Assembly: GCF_002019855.1 (NCBI RefSeq)
Contig: NZ_CM007717.1
Coordinates: 2,854,645-2,918,644, forward strand
Source: Streptomyces antibioticus
Lineage (GTDB): Bacteria > Actinomycetota > Actinomycetes > Streptomycetales > Streptomycetaceae
Direction: 5' to 3'
DNA: 64,000 bases
The notes under the pieces were generated by a model. The model was given only the letters and a program-made list of their open reading frames with translations, made no database searches and was not told where the DNA came from. Both the position numbers and the translations under genes were made by a program. This document shows, in pieces, positions 45,597-53,705 of this stretch; positions within the stretch are counted from its first letter, which is position 1; every line of letters begins with the position of its first letter.

Positions 45597-46799
45597 CTAG
45601 AACTGCACTGGCAGCGCCCGCAGCCCCCGCGACCGCATCGAAGGCCGCCACTCCACCTCGTCCGGTGATCCGTCGAGCGCCAGCCGGGGGAAGCGTTCCA
45701 GAAGGACGGACAAGGCGATCTCGGCCTCCAGCCGGGCGAGCGGCGCACCGAGGCAGTAGTGGATGCCGTGCCCGAGCGCGAGATGGCCGGTGACGTCGCG
45801 GCCGAGGTCGAGCGTGTCGGGGTCGGCGAACCGGCGCGGGTCCCGGTGCGCGGCGGCCAGCGACAGCAGCACGGTCTCCCCGGCCGGGACGGTGACCCCG
45901 CCGATGGTGACGTCCTCGACGGGGAAGCGCCGGATGGCGAGCGGGACGGGACCGTCGTAGCGGGCGAGTTCCCACACCGCGTCGCCGAGCCGCCCGGGTT
46001 CGGCGCGGATCTCGGCCAGTTGGCCGGGGTGGGTGAGCAGGGCGAGGGTGGCGTTCGCGATCAGGTGGACGGTGTTCTCGTACCCGGCGAACAGGATGAG
46101 GAAGGCCAGCGACATCAACTCGTCCTCGCTGAGCCGGTCCTCGTCGTCGCGTACGGCGACCAGGTCGGAGAGCAGATCGTCGGCGGGGTCGGCCCGCTTG
46201 GCGGCGAGGAGACGGGCGAGGAAGCCGATCAGCGCGCGGACGGCGTCCTTGGCCCGCTCCGGCCGGGCGGGGTCGGGGATCACGATGGCGTCGGTCCAGT
46301 TCCGGAAGTCCGGCCGGTCGGCCTCGGCCACGCCCAGCAGTTCGCAGATGACGGTGATCGGCAGCGGGGCGGCGTACGCGGCGATCAGGTCGGCGCGGCC
46401 CAGCGGTTCGACGGCGTCGAGGAGCGTGTGCGCGGTCCTGCGGACGGGCTCGCGCAGTGCGGCGATCCGGCGCGGGGTGAACGCCTTCACCACCAGCCGG
46501 CGGATGCGGGTGTGGTCCGGCGGGTCCATGTTCAGCAGGTTGGCGTCGAGCGCCGGGGGCAGCGCGAGTCCGCGGTAACCTCCGGGTTTCGCACGGCTCT
46601 TGTCGAGGGAGAGCCGCGGATCGGCGAGGGCGTGGCGCACGTCGTCGTAGCGGGTGACCAGCCAGGCGGGGAGACCGTCCGTCCCGGTGAAGCGGTGGAC
46701 GGGCCCCGCCTCCCGCAGCCGCGCGTACACCGCGTAGGGGTCGGCGAGCAGCTCCTCGGTGTCAACGGACGGTGTCTGACCGGGTGTCGTGGTGGACAT
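45597..46799 (-). CDS. Cytochrome P450
   Basis: A 400-aa bacterial class I P450. It has the I-helix oxygen-activation motif FAGYENTVHL, the ExxR motif ELARYDGP, and the heme-binding loop LGHGIHYCLGAPLARLE, in which the usual Phe seven residues before the Cys is Leu. The start ATG 46799 is preferred over an upstream GTG (46823) that lacks any SD. No ferredoxin gene is adjacent. It is divergent from a TTA-containing regulator, so the pair may belong to specialised metabolism. Substrate unknown. Confidence 0.93.
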   Translation of the reverse strand: MSTTTPGQTPSVDTEELLADPYAVYARLREAGPVHRFTGTDGLPAWLVTRYDDVRHALADPRLSLDKSRAKPGGYRGLALPPALDANLLNMDPPDHTRIRRLVVKAFTPRRIAALREPVRRTAHTLLDAVEPLGRADLIAAYAAPLPITVICELLGVAEADRPDFRNWTDAIVIPDPARPERAKDAVRALIGFLARLLAAKRADPADDLLSDLVAVRDDEDRLSEDELMSLAFLILFAGYENTVHLIANATLALLTHPGQLAEIRAEPGRLGDAVWELARYDGPVPLAIRRFPVEDVTIGGVTVPAGETVLLSLAAAHRDPRRFADPDTLDLGRDVTGHLALGHGIHYCLGAPLARLEAEIALSVLLERFPRLALDGSPDEVEWRPSMRSRGLRALPVQF

Positions 46800-46925
46800 G
46801 GGCTCCACCCTATGCAGCGACACCCGGCCGACGACGGCAAGGAATCGCCTAGGGGACGTTTACTCCGCTCGCTTCTCATGGAGTCGCAGAGCCTTCAGCT
46901 CTGCCGTGCGACCGGAGGGGGACCC

Positions 46926-47912
46926 GTGCTTCGCATCCACTTCAGCAGTGCCGATCTCGGCCGCTTACGTCTGGCCACACAGCCGGACGTCATGTGGGAG
47001 ACCGTCCTGAGTCTTCATCAACTCGCCAGTCCCGACCCGTTCTTCGCGCCGTGGCGGCGGACCGCCTGCCGGGCGCTGGCCGACGCCGGGCTCGGCCCGG
47101 ACATCCGGCTGCTCACGGCGATCGCGCCCATCAGCTCCTACTTTCCCGACTTCCTGACCCCGCCCGGACACACCACGGCCCTGGAGACCGGGATCGACGG
47201 GGTGCTGTCCACGGCGAGACGCCGGCTGCGCGCCGAGATCGACCGGCTGCTGGAGGCGCGGTCCTGTCCGTCGGGGCGGCTCGACGGCATCGGAGCCGGG
47301 CGGCCTCCCGCGCTGCACCGGCTCGGCGCGGCCCTGCGCCGCTATCACGCCGTCGCGCTCGCCCCGTACGCCCCCGGTCCGCTCGCCTGGGCCCGCCGTG
47401 ACATGGCCCGCCGGGCCGCGGTACTCCTGGAGCAGGGCAGCGAGGCCATGCTCAACGACCTCTGTCCCGGCCTGCGTTGGCGCCCTCCCGTGCTGGAGGT
47501 CAGCTACCCGGTGGCCCGGAACGTCCGGCTCGCCGGGCGCGGCCTCTACCTGGTCCCCAGCTTCTTCTGCCACAACCACCCGATCGGCTTCGCCGACCCC
47601 GAACTGCCACCGGTGCTGATCTATCCGGTCGCGCGCACCGCGCTGTGGATCCCGCGGACGTCGTCGGCGGAACGGGGCGTCGGACAGGGCCTGGAGGAGC
47701 TGATCGGCCCGACCCGCGCGGCCGCGCTGCGCTTCCTGGACACGGGCCACAGCACCACCGCGTTGGCCGGCCGGCTGTGCGTCTCCGCGTCGACGGCCAG
47801 CCGGCACGCGGCCGCGCTGCGCCGGGCGGGCCTGGTGGCGACGGAACGGCTGGGCGCGTCCGTCCTGCACACCCGCACCCGCCTGGGTACGGAACTGGTG
47901 CACGGCGCGTGA
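46926..47912 (+). CDS. ArsR-like winged-helix regulator with early TTA codon
   Basis: A 328-aa protein. A large N-terminal domain (1-~245) of the kind found in actinobacterial ArsR-type regulators begins LRIHFSSADLGRLRLA and contains WETVLSLHQL. The C-terminal winged helix lies at ~260-320 (LCVSASTASRHAAALRRAGLV). GTG 46926 has GGAGGGGG 5 bp upstream. Leucine 14 is encoded by TTA (46965-46967), so it should be bldA-dependent. It is divergent from the P450 gene (126-bp gap) and the likely regulator of that pair. Confidence 0.85.
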   Translation: MLRIHFSSADLGRLRLATQPDVMWETVLSLHQLASPDPFFAPWRRTACRALADAGLGPDIRLLTAIAPISSYFPDFLTPPGHTTALETGIDGVLSTARRRLRAEIDRLLEARSCPSGRLDGIGAGRPPALHRLGAALRRYHAVALAPYAPGPLAWARRDMARRAAVLLEQGSEAMLNDLCPGLRWRPPVLEVSYPVARNVRLAGRGLYLVPSFFCHNHPIGFADPELPPVLIYPVARTALWIPRTSSAERGVGQGLEELIGPTRAAALRFLDTGHSTTALAGRLCVSASTASRHAAALRRAGLVATERLGASVLHTRTRLGTELVHGA

Positions 47913-48032
47913 ACCGGGCACGCATCAGGCCCGGTTGCGCCGCCTTTGCCTGAACACGCAATAGGTACGCCGACGCGAACGGCGTCCGTAGCGTTCCCTC
48001 CGAACGCACAACTCCCTTTCATGGAAGGAAGC

Positions 48033-48416
48033 GTGAGGACGATGGCAGGCAGATTCTCCTTCTCCCCGCGGAGGTCCGCCGCGGCCGCCGCCGTGACGGC
48101 GATGATGGTCGTCGCGCCGGTGATCGCCGCGACCGACGCCCATGCCCTGGGCAACAACCGTGAGGTGTCGCGCAGTTGTGGCACCAACCGGGTCTCCAGC
48201 GGCTGGACCGGAAGCTACAACTGGGCGCTGACCGTGAAGGCGTCGGGCGACTGCGCGGGCCGGCTGAGCTCCGCCCTGGAGCGCAACAACGGCTACTGGA
48301 CGCCCCGCGTGTACGGCACCAGCAGCCGCGCGTACGCCACCGACACGACCAACCCGGTGGCCGACCGCTACGGCCTGCACTGGGGATGCGACTCCTGCAA
48401 CGTCACCAGGTCCTGA
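48033..48416 (+). CDS. Small secreted protein
   Basis: A 127-aa predicted exported protein. It has a signal peptide with basic start (FSFSPRRSAAAAAV) and cleavage near DAHA-LG. The mature part of ~80 aa has four cysteines, two in a terminal CDSCN, probably forming disulfides. GTG 48033 follows GGAAGG, and an ATG at 48042 is equally possible. I do not recognise a family. Three bases separate it from the next gene, so they form a pair of exported proteins. Confidence 0.7.
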   Translation: MRTMAGRFSFSPRRSAAAAAVTAMMVVAPVIAATDAHALGNNREVSRSCGTNRVSSGWTGSYNWALTVKASGDCAGRLSSALERNNGYWTPRVYGTSSRAYATDTTNPVADRYGLHWGCDSCNVTRS

Positions 48417-48419
48417 CCC

Positions 48420-48977
48420 GTGCGCCGAGCGACGATCGCCGTCGCGGGGATCCTGGCCGCCGTCGCCGTGGGCTGTGCCCCGGCCGGCGACGGCGGCCGG
48501 GAGCACTCCGGCGACATACCGCTCCCCGGCCAGGAATGGGCCCTGGGCGACGGAAAGGTCACGGCCGCGGAATACCGTACGGCGGTGAACCGGTTCGTCT
48601 CCTGCGTACGGGACGCCGGATACCCGGTGGGCGCCCCGGTCCGCAGCCCGGCGGACGGCCTCACGCTGATCTACGACATCACGCCCAGCGGCGACCCGAC
48701 CACTTACAACGAGGCCGTCCAGACCTGCAACCTCGCGCATCTGTCGATGGTCGAACCGGCCTTCGTGGAGGCCCACACCCAGGTCATGGCCCGCCCGCTG
48801 AGGGCGGCGGTCAGCGCCTGCGTGAGACGCCAGGGCGTGCACGTGACGACCAGGGAGCGCAACCTCGCCGACTTCGCGGCCTCCGCCGAGGACGAGACGA
48901 AGGTCGTGGACTGCGTGACGGGCCAGTGGCGCCATGTGTACCCGGAGCTGCCGTCGGTGGTGCCGCTGCGCTTCTGA
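48420..48977 (+). CDS. Putative lipoprotein
   Basis: A 185-aa protein beginning VRRATIAVAGILAAVAVGCAP, a lipoprotein signal with Cys 19. The mature domain contains four more cysteines (SCVRD, QTCNL, SACVRR, VDCVTG) in a helical arrangement. The start is GTG 48420 with only a weak SD, likely coupled to the preceding gene. The function is unknown; similar Cys-patterned lipoproteins are common in Streptomyces. Confidence 0.72.
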   Translation: MRRATIAVAGILAAVAVGCAPAGDGGREHSGDIPLPGQEWALGDGKVTAAEYRTAVNRFVSCVRDAGYPVGAPVRSPADGLTLIYDITPSGDPTTYNEAVQTCNLAHLSMVEPAFVEAHTQVMARPLRAAVSACVRRQGVHVTTRERNLADFAASAEDETKVVDCVTGQWRHVYPELPSVVPLRF

Positions 48978-49097
48978 CCGATGTGAGCCGACCCACAAGG
49001 TGTCGCATGACATATGCACCTATATCGACGAATGGGTACATTGGGCCGCTGCTAATCCGTCCGCAGTCCCCTCTGCTCCGTCCGTTCTTGGAGATCC

Positions 49098-50822
49098 ATG
49101 CGCCCCCGCCCCCGAATAGCCTCCGTGCCGCCCCTCGCCCTCGTGGGCGGTGCGCTGACCGTCGGCGTCGGAGGTGTGTATCTGGCCGGGCTGCTGCTCA
49201 CGGGCGGTGACATCGAGGCGGGCACGACGGTGCGCGGGGTGGACATCGGGGGCCTCAGCCGTACGGAGGCCGTCCACAAGCTGGACGCACGCCTGACGGC
49301 GGCGGCCCCGCGGGAACTGTCCGTGACGGTCGGCGACCGCAGCGGAACCGTCGACGCGCGGCAGGCGGGGATCAGCTACGACGCCGAGCGGACCGTGGAC
49401 CGTGCGTCACGCACGGCCTCCGACCCGGTCAGCGTGATCGGCGGCCTGTTCAGCTCGGGCGGCGGCGGGGCCGTCGAGCCGGTCGTGGACGTGGACGAGG
49501 ACAAGGCGCGCACGACGCTCGGCAAGCTGGCGAAGACCCTCGACCAGAAGGTCCGGGACGGCGCCGTCTCCTTCTCCGGCACCAAGATCCAGCAGGTCAC
49601 GCCGCAGCGCGGGGCGGCCTTGGACGTGGACGCGGCGGTGGACACGCTCCGGAGCGCGTTCCTGCGCGACACGGCGAACGCGGTGACGGCCCTGCCGGTC
49701 CACGAGACCGAGCCGAAGGTGAACGCGCAGGAGGTACGCCGGGCGATACGCGACATCGCGCAGCCGGCCGTGTCCGCTCCCGTCACCCTCACCACGGAGG
49801 GCAGACGCATCACGATCGCCCCCGCCGACCTCGCCGCACACCTGACCCTGCGCCCGGACGCCTCCGGCAGCCTGACCCCGCACCTGGACGCCAAGGGTTT
49901 GTACTCCGCCCCCGCGGTACAACGCGCCCTGGCCGGCGTCACGACGACACCCGCGAACGCCACATTCGCCCTGAACGGCGACCGCGCCGTGGTCACGGAC
50001 AACGGCCGCACCGGCATCCGCATCACCGACAAGGCCCTGGGCAAGGCGGTCCTCCCCCTGCTCACCAAGACGGGCACGGCGGCCCGCACCGGCGAGGTGG
50101 CGGCGATCCGCACCGAGCCGAAGCTGACCGGGGCGAACGCCGCCCGCCTGGGCGTGAAGGAAAAACTCTCCTCCTTCACGGTCAACTTCGAACCGGCCCC
50201 GTACCGCACGAAGAACATCGGCCGGGCCGTGGAACTCATCAACGGCTCCGTCGTCGCCCCGGGCGAGACCTGGAGCTTCAACCGCACCGTCGGCCAGCGC
50301 ACCGAGAGCAACGGTTTCGTCGAGGGCATCATGATCCTCGACGACCAGTTCACGAAGGCCCCGGGCGGCGGCGTCTCCGCGGTCGCCACGACCGTCTACA
50401 ACGCGATGTTCTTCGCCGGCGTCAAGCCCGTCGAACACGGCGCCCACTCCTTCTACATCGAGCGCTACCCCGAGGGCCGCGAGGCGACGGTCGCCTGGGG
50501 CAGCCTCGACCTCCGCTTCACCAACGACCTGGGCCACACCCTCTACATCCAGGCCGAGTCCACGGACCACTCGGTGACGATCAACTTCCTGGGCACGAAG
50601 AAGTACGACGCGATCACCTCGGTGACGGGCCCCCGCACGAACATCCACCAGCCGGCCCACATGGTCAACAACGACCCTCGCTGCGTCCCGCAAACCCCCC
50701 TGGAGGGCTTCGACGTCGAGGTGGACCGCGTCTTCCACCAGAACGGCAAGGAAGTAAAGCGAGAGCCCTTCCACACGCACTACACGCCGCGGGACGAAAT
50801 CATCTGCACGAACGCCGAGTGA
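49098..50822 (+). CDS. VanW-family cell-wall protein
   Basis: A 574-aa envelope protein. It has one N-terminal transmembrane anchor (PLALVGGALTVGVGGVYLAG), a peptidoglycan-binding-4-like region in two copies (about 45-150 and 200-330; GVDIGGLSRTEAVHKLDA, NAQEVRRAIRDIA), then the VanW domain (~365-515) with VVAPGETWSFNRTVGQRTESN and the conserved GGGVSAVATTVYNAM. The role in vancomycin clusters is unclear; here it is a stand-alone gene. The upstream 120 bp is AT-richer than average and probably holds its promoter. Confidence 0.88.
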   Translation: MRPRPRIASVPPLALVGGALTVGVGGVYLAGLLLTGGDIEAGTTVRGVDIGGLSRTEAVHKLDARLTAAAPRELSVTVGDRSGTVDARQAGISYDAERTVDRASRTASDPVSVIGGLFSSGGGGAVEPVVDVDEDKARTTLGKLAKTLDQKVRDGAVSFSGTKIQQVTPQRGAALDVDAAVDTLRSAFLRDTANAVTALPVHETEPKVNAQEVRRAIRDIAQPAVSAPVTLTTEGRRITIAPADLAAHLTLRPDASGSLTPHLDAKGLYSAPAVQRALAGVTTTPANATFALNGDRAVVTDNGRTGIRITDKALGKAVLPLLTKTGTAARTGEVAAIRTEPKLTGANAARLGVKEKLSSFTVNFEPAPYRTKNIGRAVELINGSVVAPGETWSFNRTVGQRTESNGFVEGIMILDDQFTKAPGGGVSAVATTVYNAMFFAGVKPVEHGAHSFYIERYPEGREATVAWGSLDLRFTNDLGHTLYIQAESTDHSVTINFLGTKKYDAITSVTGPRTNIHQPAHMVNNDPRCVPQTPLEGFDVEVDRVFHQNGKEVKREPFHTHYTPRDEIICTNAE

Positions 50823-50837
50823 CGGCCTTCGCACCCA

Positions 50838-50882
50838 ATACATACCGAGCCATGTATCTTGATATAAGACTCTGTATATAAG
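50838..50882 (+). promoter_or_regulatory. AT-rich operator/promoter of the VapBC pair
   Basis: Inverted repeat ATACAT-N8-ATGTAT (50838-50857) followed by two ATATAAG direct repeats (50862-50868 and 50876-50882), in an otherwise GC-rich neighbourhood. The position, ending 8 bp before the antitoxin start, fits autoregulation by a VapB-VapC complex. Confidence 0.5.
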
Positions 50883-50890
50883 GGGGCGGG

Positions 50891-51148
50891 ATGAGCCGCA
50901 CCGTGATCGATCTCGACGACGAGGCCCTGGAAGCCGCCGCCAAGGAGCTCGGCACCACGACCAAGCGCGACACCATCAACACCGCCCTGCGGGAGGTCAC
51001 GGCCCGCTACCGGCGACTGCGCGCCCTGGAGCAAGCGCGCGAACTGACCGCCGAAGGCGCCCTGGACATCAGCCTGCTTCTCGACAAGGGCAAGTACCGT
51101 CCCGTCGGCGAGCCGGGCGACGTCCGCGACGCGGGAGCCGACGAGTGA
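50891..51148 (+). CDS. vapB: VapB-family antitoxin
   Basis: An 85-aa ribbon-helix-helix-like antitoxin. The N-terminus SRTVIDLDDEALEAAAKELG gives the DNA-binding part, TKRDTINTALREV the following helix, and the C-terminus is acidic and would wrap the toxin. The start ATG has GGGGGCGGG close upstream. The stop overlaps the toxin start in GTGA. Probably represses its own promoter through the AT-rich repeat upstream. Confidence 0.9.
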   Translation: MSRTVIDLDDEALEAAAKELGTTTKRDTINTALREVTARYRRLRALEQARELTAEGALDISLLLDKGKYRPVGEPGDVRDAGADE

Positions 51149-51558
51149 CCGTCGCCGACTACCTGATCGACACCTCCGCCCTCGCCCGCGTTCTCCTCGG
51201 CCGGACCACGGCCGAGTGGGACGACAGAATCGGCGCGGGACTCGTCGCCCTGTGCGACATCACCGAACTGGAAGTCCTCTACTCCGCGCGCTCGGCGGCG
51301 GACCGGGAACGCGTGAAGCACGCGCTCGACGCTCACTACACCTGGTGCCCCATGCCCGACGGCGTCTTCCGACGCGCACGCGTCGTCCAGGAGTTGCTCA
51401 CCGCCAAGGGCGAACACCGCAGCGCGGGCCCCGTCGACCTTCTGGTGGCCGCTGCCGCGGAAGAGGCGGGGCTGACACTGCTCCACCACGACCGCGACTT
51501 CGAGACGATCGCCCGCACGACCGGCCAGCCCGTACGCATGATCGATCTCCGGAACTGA
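51145..51558 (+). CDS. vapC: VapC-family PIN-domain toxin
   Basis: A 137-aa PIN ribonuclease. The acidic catalytic quartet is visible: D9 (YLIDTSALAR), E41 or E43 (ITELEVL), D98 (AGPVDLLVAA) and D116/D118 (LLHHDRDFE). Such toxins cleave tRNA or rRNA when the antitoxin is degraded. It is fully intact and coupled to vapB, so the pair is probably functional. Confidence 0.92.
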   Translation: MTVADYLIDTSALARVLLGRTTAEWDDRIGAGLVALCDITELEVLYSARSAADRERVKHALDAHYTWCPMPDGVFRRARVVQELLTAKGEHRSAGPVDLLVAAAAEEAGLTLLHHDRDFETIARTTGQPVRMIDLRN

Positions 51559-51565
51559 TCCTCTG

Positions 51566-52561
51566 CTACTGGCCGACAAGGCCGAGGGGGTGGTGCGGGT
51601 CGCGGGGGCACGCGGCGATGGTCAGCCGGCCGCGCCCCGGTGAGACCGCGGTAGGGACATTGGCCCCCATGCTGTCCGCCTCCCCCCGGTCCTCATAGGG
51701 GATCCAACTCCTCGTACTGGGGTCCCATTCGGTGTGGTCGACCGTCAGGAGCGGACCGAGTTCCGCGCCGCAGACGGAACAGGGCAGCGGCCGCGGTCCC
51801 GTGAGCGGCCAGGCGATGTGGCCGCCGACCTTCCAGCCGGGAGCCGTGGACGCGTCCGAGAGGTACTGAGGCCCTCCGTCGTCCTCCGGGCCTTCCCATA
51901 CGTCGATACGGTCCCGCAGCGAGGGGGCGAGGGCCATGAGGTCCGGGTGCTCGACGATCTCCTCGGGATGCAGCACGCAGGGAGCGGGGACGAGTTCCCG
52001 CCGCCCCACGACTTGAGGAGCGGGCTGCTCCGCCAACGGCGAAGTGACGTCTTCGGAGTGACGCCAACGCAACTCCACATGGAGGTCGTGACGGCTGTCC
52101 CCGTGCCGCTCGAAACCGCACCAGAACACCTGGAGCAGGTCCCCCTCCCCTATATCGGGCAGGCCGGGGACGTCACGCCGGTACAACTGGGCCACGGCGA
52201 TCATGGGAACCGGGTCCGTGTCGGCAAGATGCGGGGCATGCCGCCCACGCCTGAACCCGGCGAGTTCATCGACCTCCTCGGCATTCGGCCCGAACCGCGG
52301 ATCACGCCGCCAGGCCCGCTCAAGGATCTCCCGCTCCCGCACCACATCGGAGTAGCGGTAGCCACTGCCGCGCTTGTGCGGAATCGCGCAGACCGGCCAG
52401 GGCTCACCGTCGGGCCACAGCAACGGTCCACCGACGGAACTGTCCCGCACCGTCGGAACCCCGCGCCGCGGATGCAGCCGAGTGGCGCCCCGACGCAAGA
52501 CACCGAGCTCCGGGAAGACCGCTTCCACGTCGAGGGGGCGGGGTGGGGTGGTGCGGGTCAT
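51566..52561 (-). CDS. DUF1963/YwqG-like protein
   Basis: A 331-aa cytoplasmic protein with features of DUF1963-type proteins. It has GGPLLWPDGEPWPVC near the N-terminus, VAQLYRRDVPGLPDIGEGD and LLQVFWCGFE in the middle, then PAPCVLHPEEIVEHPDL, APGWKVGGHIAWPLTGP, and a CSVCGAEL Cys pair followed by LLTVDHTEWD. The family is widespread in Streptomyces and has no established biochemical role. It is convergent with vapC, 7 bp apart. Confidence 0.8.
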   Translation of the reverse strand: MTRTTPPRPLDVEAVFPELGVLRRGATRLHPRRGVPTVRDSSVGGPLLWPDGEPWPVCAIPHKRGSGYRYSDVVREREILERAWRRDPRFGPNAEEVDELAGFRRGRHAPHLADTDPVPMIAVAQLYRRDVPGLPDIGEGDLLQVFWCGFERHGDSRHDLHVELRWRHSEDVTSPLAEQPAPQVVGRRELVPAPCVLHPEEIVEHPDLMALAPSLRDRIDVWEGPEDDGGPQYLSDASTAPGWKVGGHIAWPLTGPRPLPCSVCGAELGPLLTVDHTEWDPSTRSWIPYEDRGEADSMGANVPTAVSPGRGRLTIAACPRDPHHPLGLVGQ

Positions 52562-52591
52562 GGTCCAAGACTCCCGAGGGTGACGTGTACG

Positions 52592-53398
52592 TCAAGCGGA
52601 CCGATGCCCCACCCAGACCACCGCCGCAGCATGCACCTGATGCGTCCACTCGTGGGGCCTGTCGCTCCGCGCGATAGATTCCCACAGCCGCTCCTGGGCG
52701 CGAGCGAAGGCGTCGATGTGGTGCGCCGGTGTGCTGTTCCAGGCGGGGTGCAGCGCCGCCAGGCTCTCGGCCTCCCCGGCACTGTGCCCAGAGACGATGA
52801 GCCAGACCACCCACAACGCGGGGTCGATCCAGGGCGCCCCACTGGAGGCCCACGCCCAGTCCACGAGCCGGGCACGCCCGTCGGCGACGAGGACGTTGTC
52901 CGGTTTCCAGTCGGTGTGCAGCAGGGCCCGCCCCTCGAAGAACCGCATGTCGTCAGGGTCAGTGACGTAGCTGCTCATGCGCTGCGACATGGTCTTGATC
53001 TCGACGTCCGGAGGCGCCACGGCGGAGGCGAGACTCCGCATGGCCCGCAGCACGAGTGCGATGTCCGGGGATCCCGGCGCGTAGTCGGCGTGCCGTCCCC
53101 CGAGGTCCTCGAAGACCAAGAGGTCCCACCCACCTCGCCGGATATGCCGAAGCAGAGCGGGGGCAAGTCCACAGGTCGCGTGATTGACGTCTGCCTCACG
53201 CCGCTGAGTCCAGACGCGCGGATGGTCCTGACTGAGCCCCTTGACGAAGACGGAGCCTCCGCTGCCCAGACGCAGCCGGGCAGCGATCTCACTGTTGTGC
53301 CCGGCCCCCACCATCTCGACGCCGACCACGGGACCCACGGCTTCCTCGATCACCTTCAGCACGTCGACGGGGAGTTCGGTCAGGCGGTGGGTTGCCAA
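52592..53398 (-). CDS. APH-family phosphotransferase
   Basis: A 268-aa aminoglycoside/choline-kinase-like protein. It has the ATP-binding start NSEIAARLRLGSGGSVFVKG, the Brenner catalytic motif LLHTDWKPDNVLV and the metal-binding RLVDWAWASSG. TTG 53398 is chosen because CGGGAG lies 7 bp upstream and the protein similarity starts there. Substrate unknown: family members phosphorylate antibiotics, choline, homoserine or sugars. A 19-bp sequence that recurs at 57764 lies 28 bp upstream. Confidence 0.85.
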   Translation of the reverse strand: MATHRLTELPVDVLKVIEEAVGPVVGVEMVGAGHNSEIAARLRLGSGGSVFVKGLSQDHPRVWTQRREADVNHATCGLAPALLRHIRRGGWDLLVFEDLGGRHADYAPGSPDIALVLRAMRSLASAVAPPDVEIKTMSQRMSSYVTDPDDMRFFEGRALLHTDWKPDNVLVADGRARLVDWAWASSGAPWIDPALWVVWLIVSGHSAGEAESLAALHPAWNSTPAHHIDAFARAQERLWESIARSDRPHEWTHQVHAAAVVWVGHRSA

Positions 53399-53705
53399 GG
53401 GGGTGCTCCCGGAGAATTGAGTTCTGTTGAGGTAACGCGGGGGGTCTCGGCTTCGAAGCGTGAATGGCACCCTGGGGCTTCGACCAGAACGTGGATCAAG
53501 CGAAGGAAGCACCCGGGTGAACACTTCGGCACCTCCGTCCACCTGTCCGGACCGTGCCCAGGCCGGGTTCGGCTCCTGGTGTGCAGGCTCGTCCTGACCG
53601 TCGGTCATCTCGGCACGGCGTATCTGGTCGTCATCGCGTACCTGGCCGCCGCCGCGCTGCTGCGGCTGACGCTTCTCGCTCCGGAACTCTGAGCCCCTCA
53701 AGGGG
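53399..53705. other. Intergenic region containing a 19-bp repeated element
   Basis: This 307-bp stretch carries no convincing gene. At 53426-53444 it contains GTTGAGGTAACGCGGGGGG, found again exactly at 57764-57782. A short hydrophobic open frame (about 53580-53692, ending RLTLLAPEL) has no ribosome-binding site. Otherwise it probably contains the promoter of the APH-like gene. Confidence 0.6.

Noticed and set aside
53578..53692. Short hydrophobic plus-strand ORF
   Set aside because: No ribosome-binding site, and it is the tail of a shadow frame antisense to the APH-like and DUF1963-like genes.
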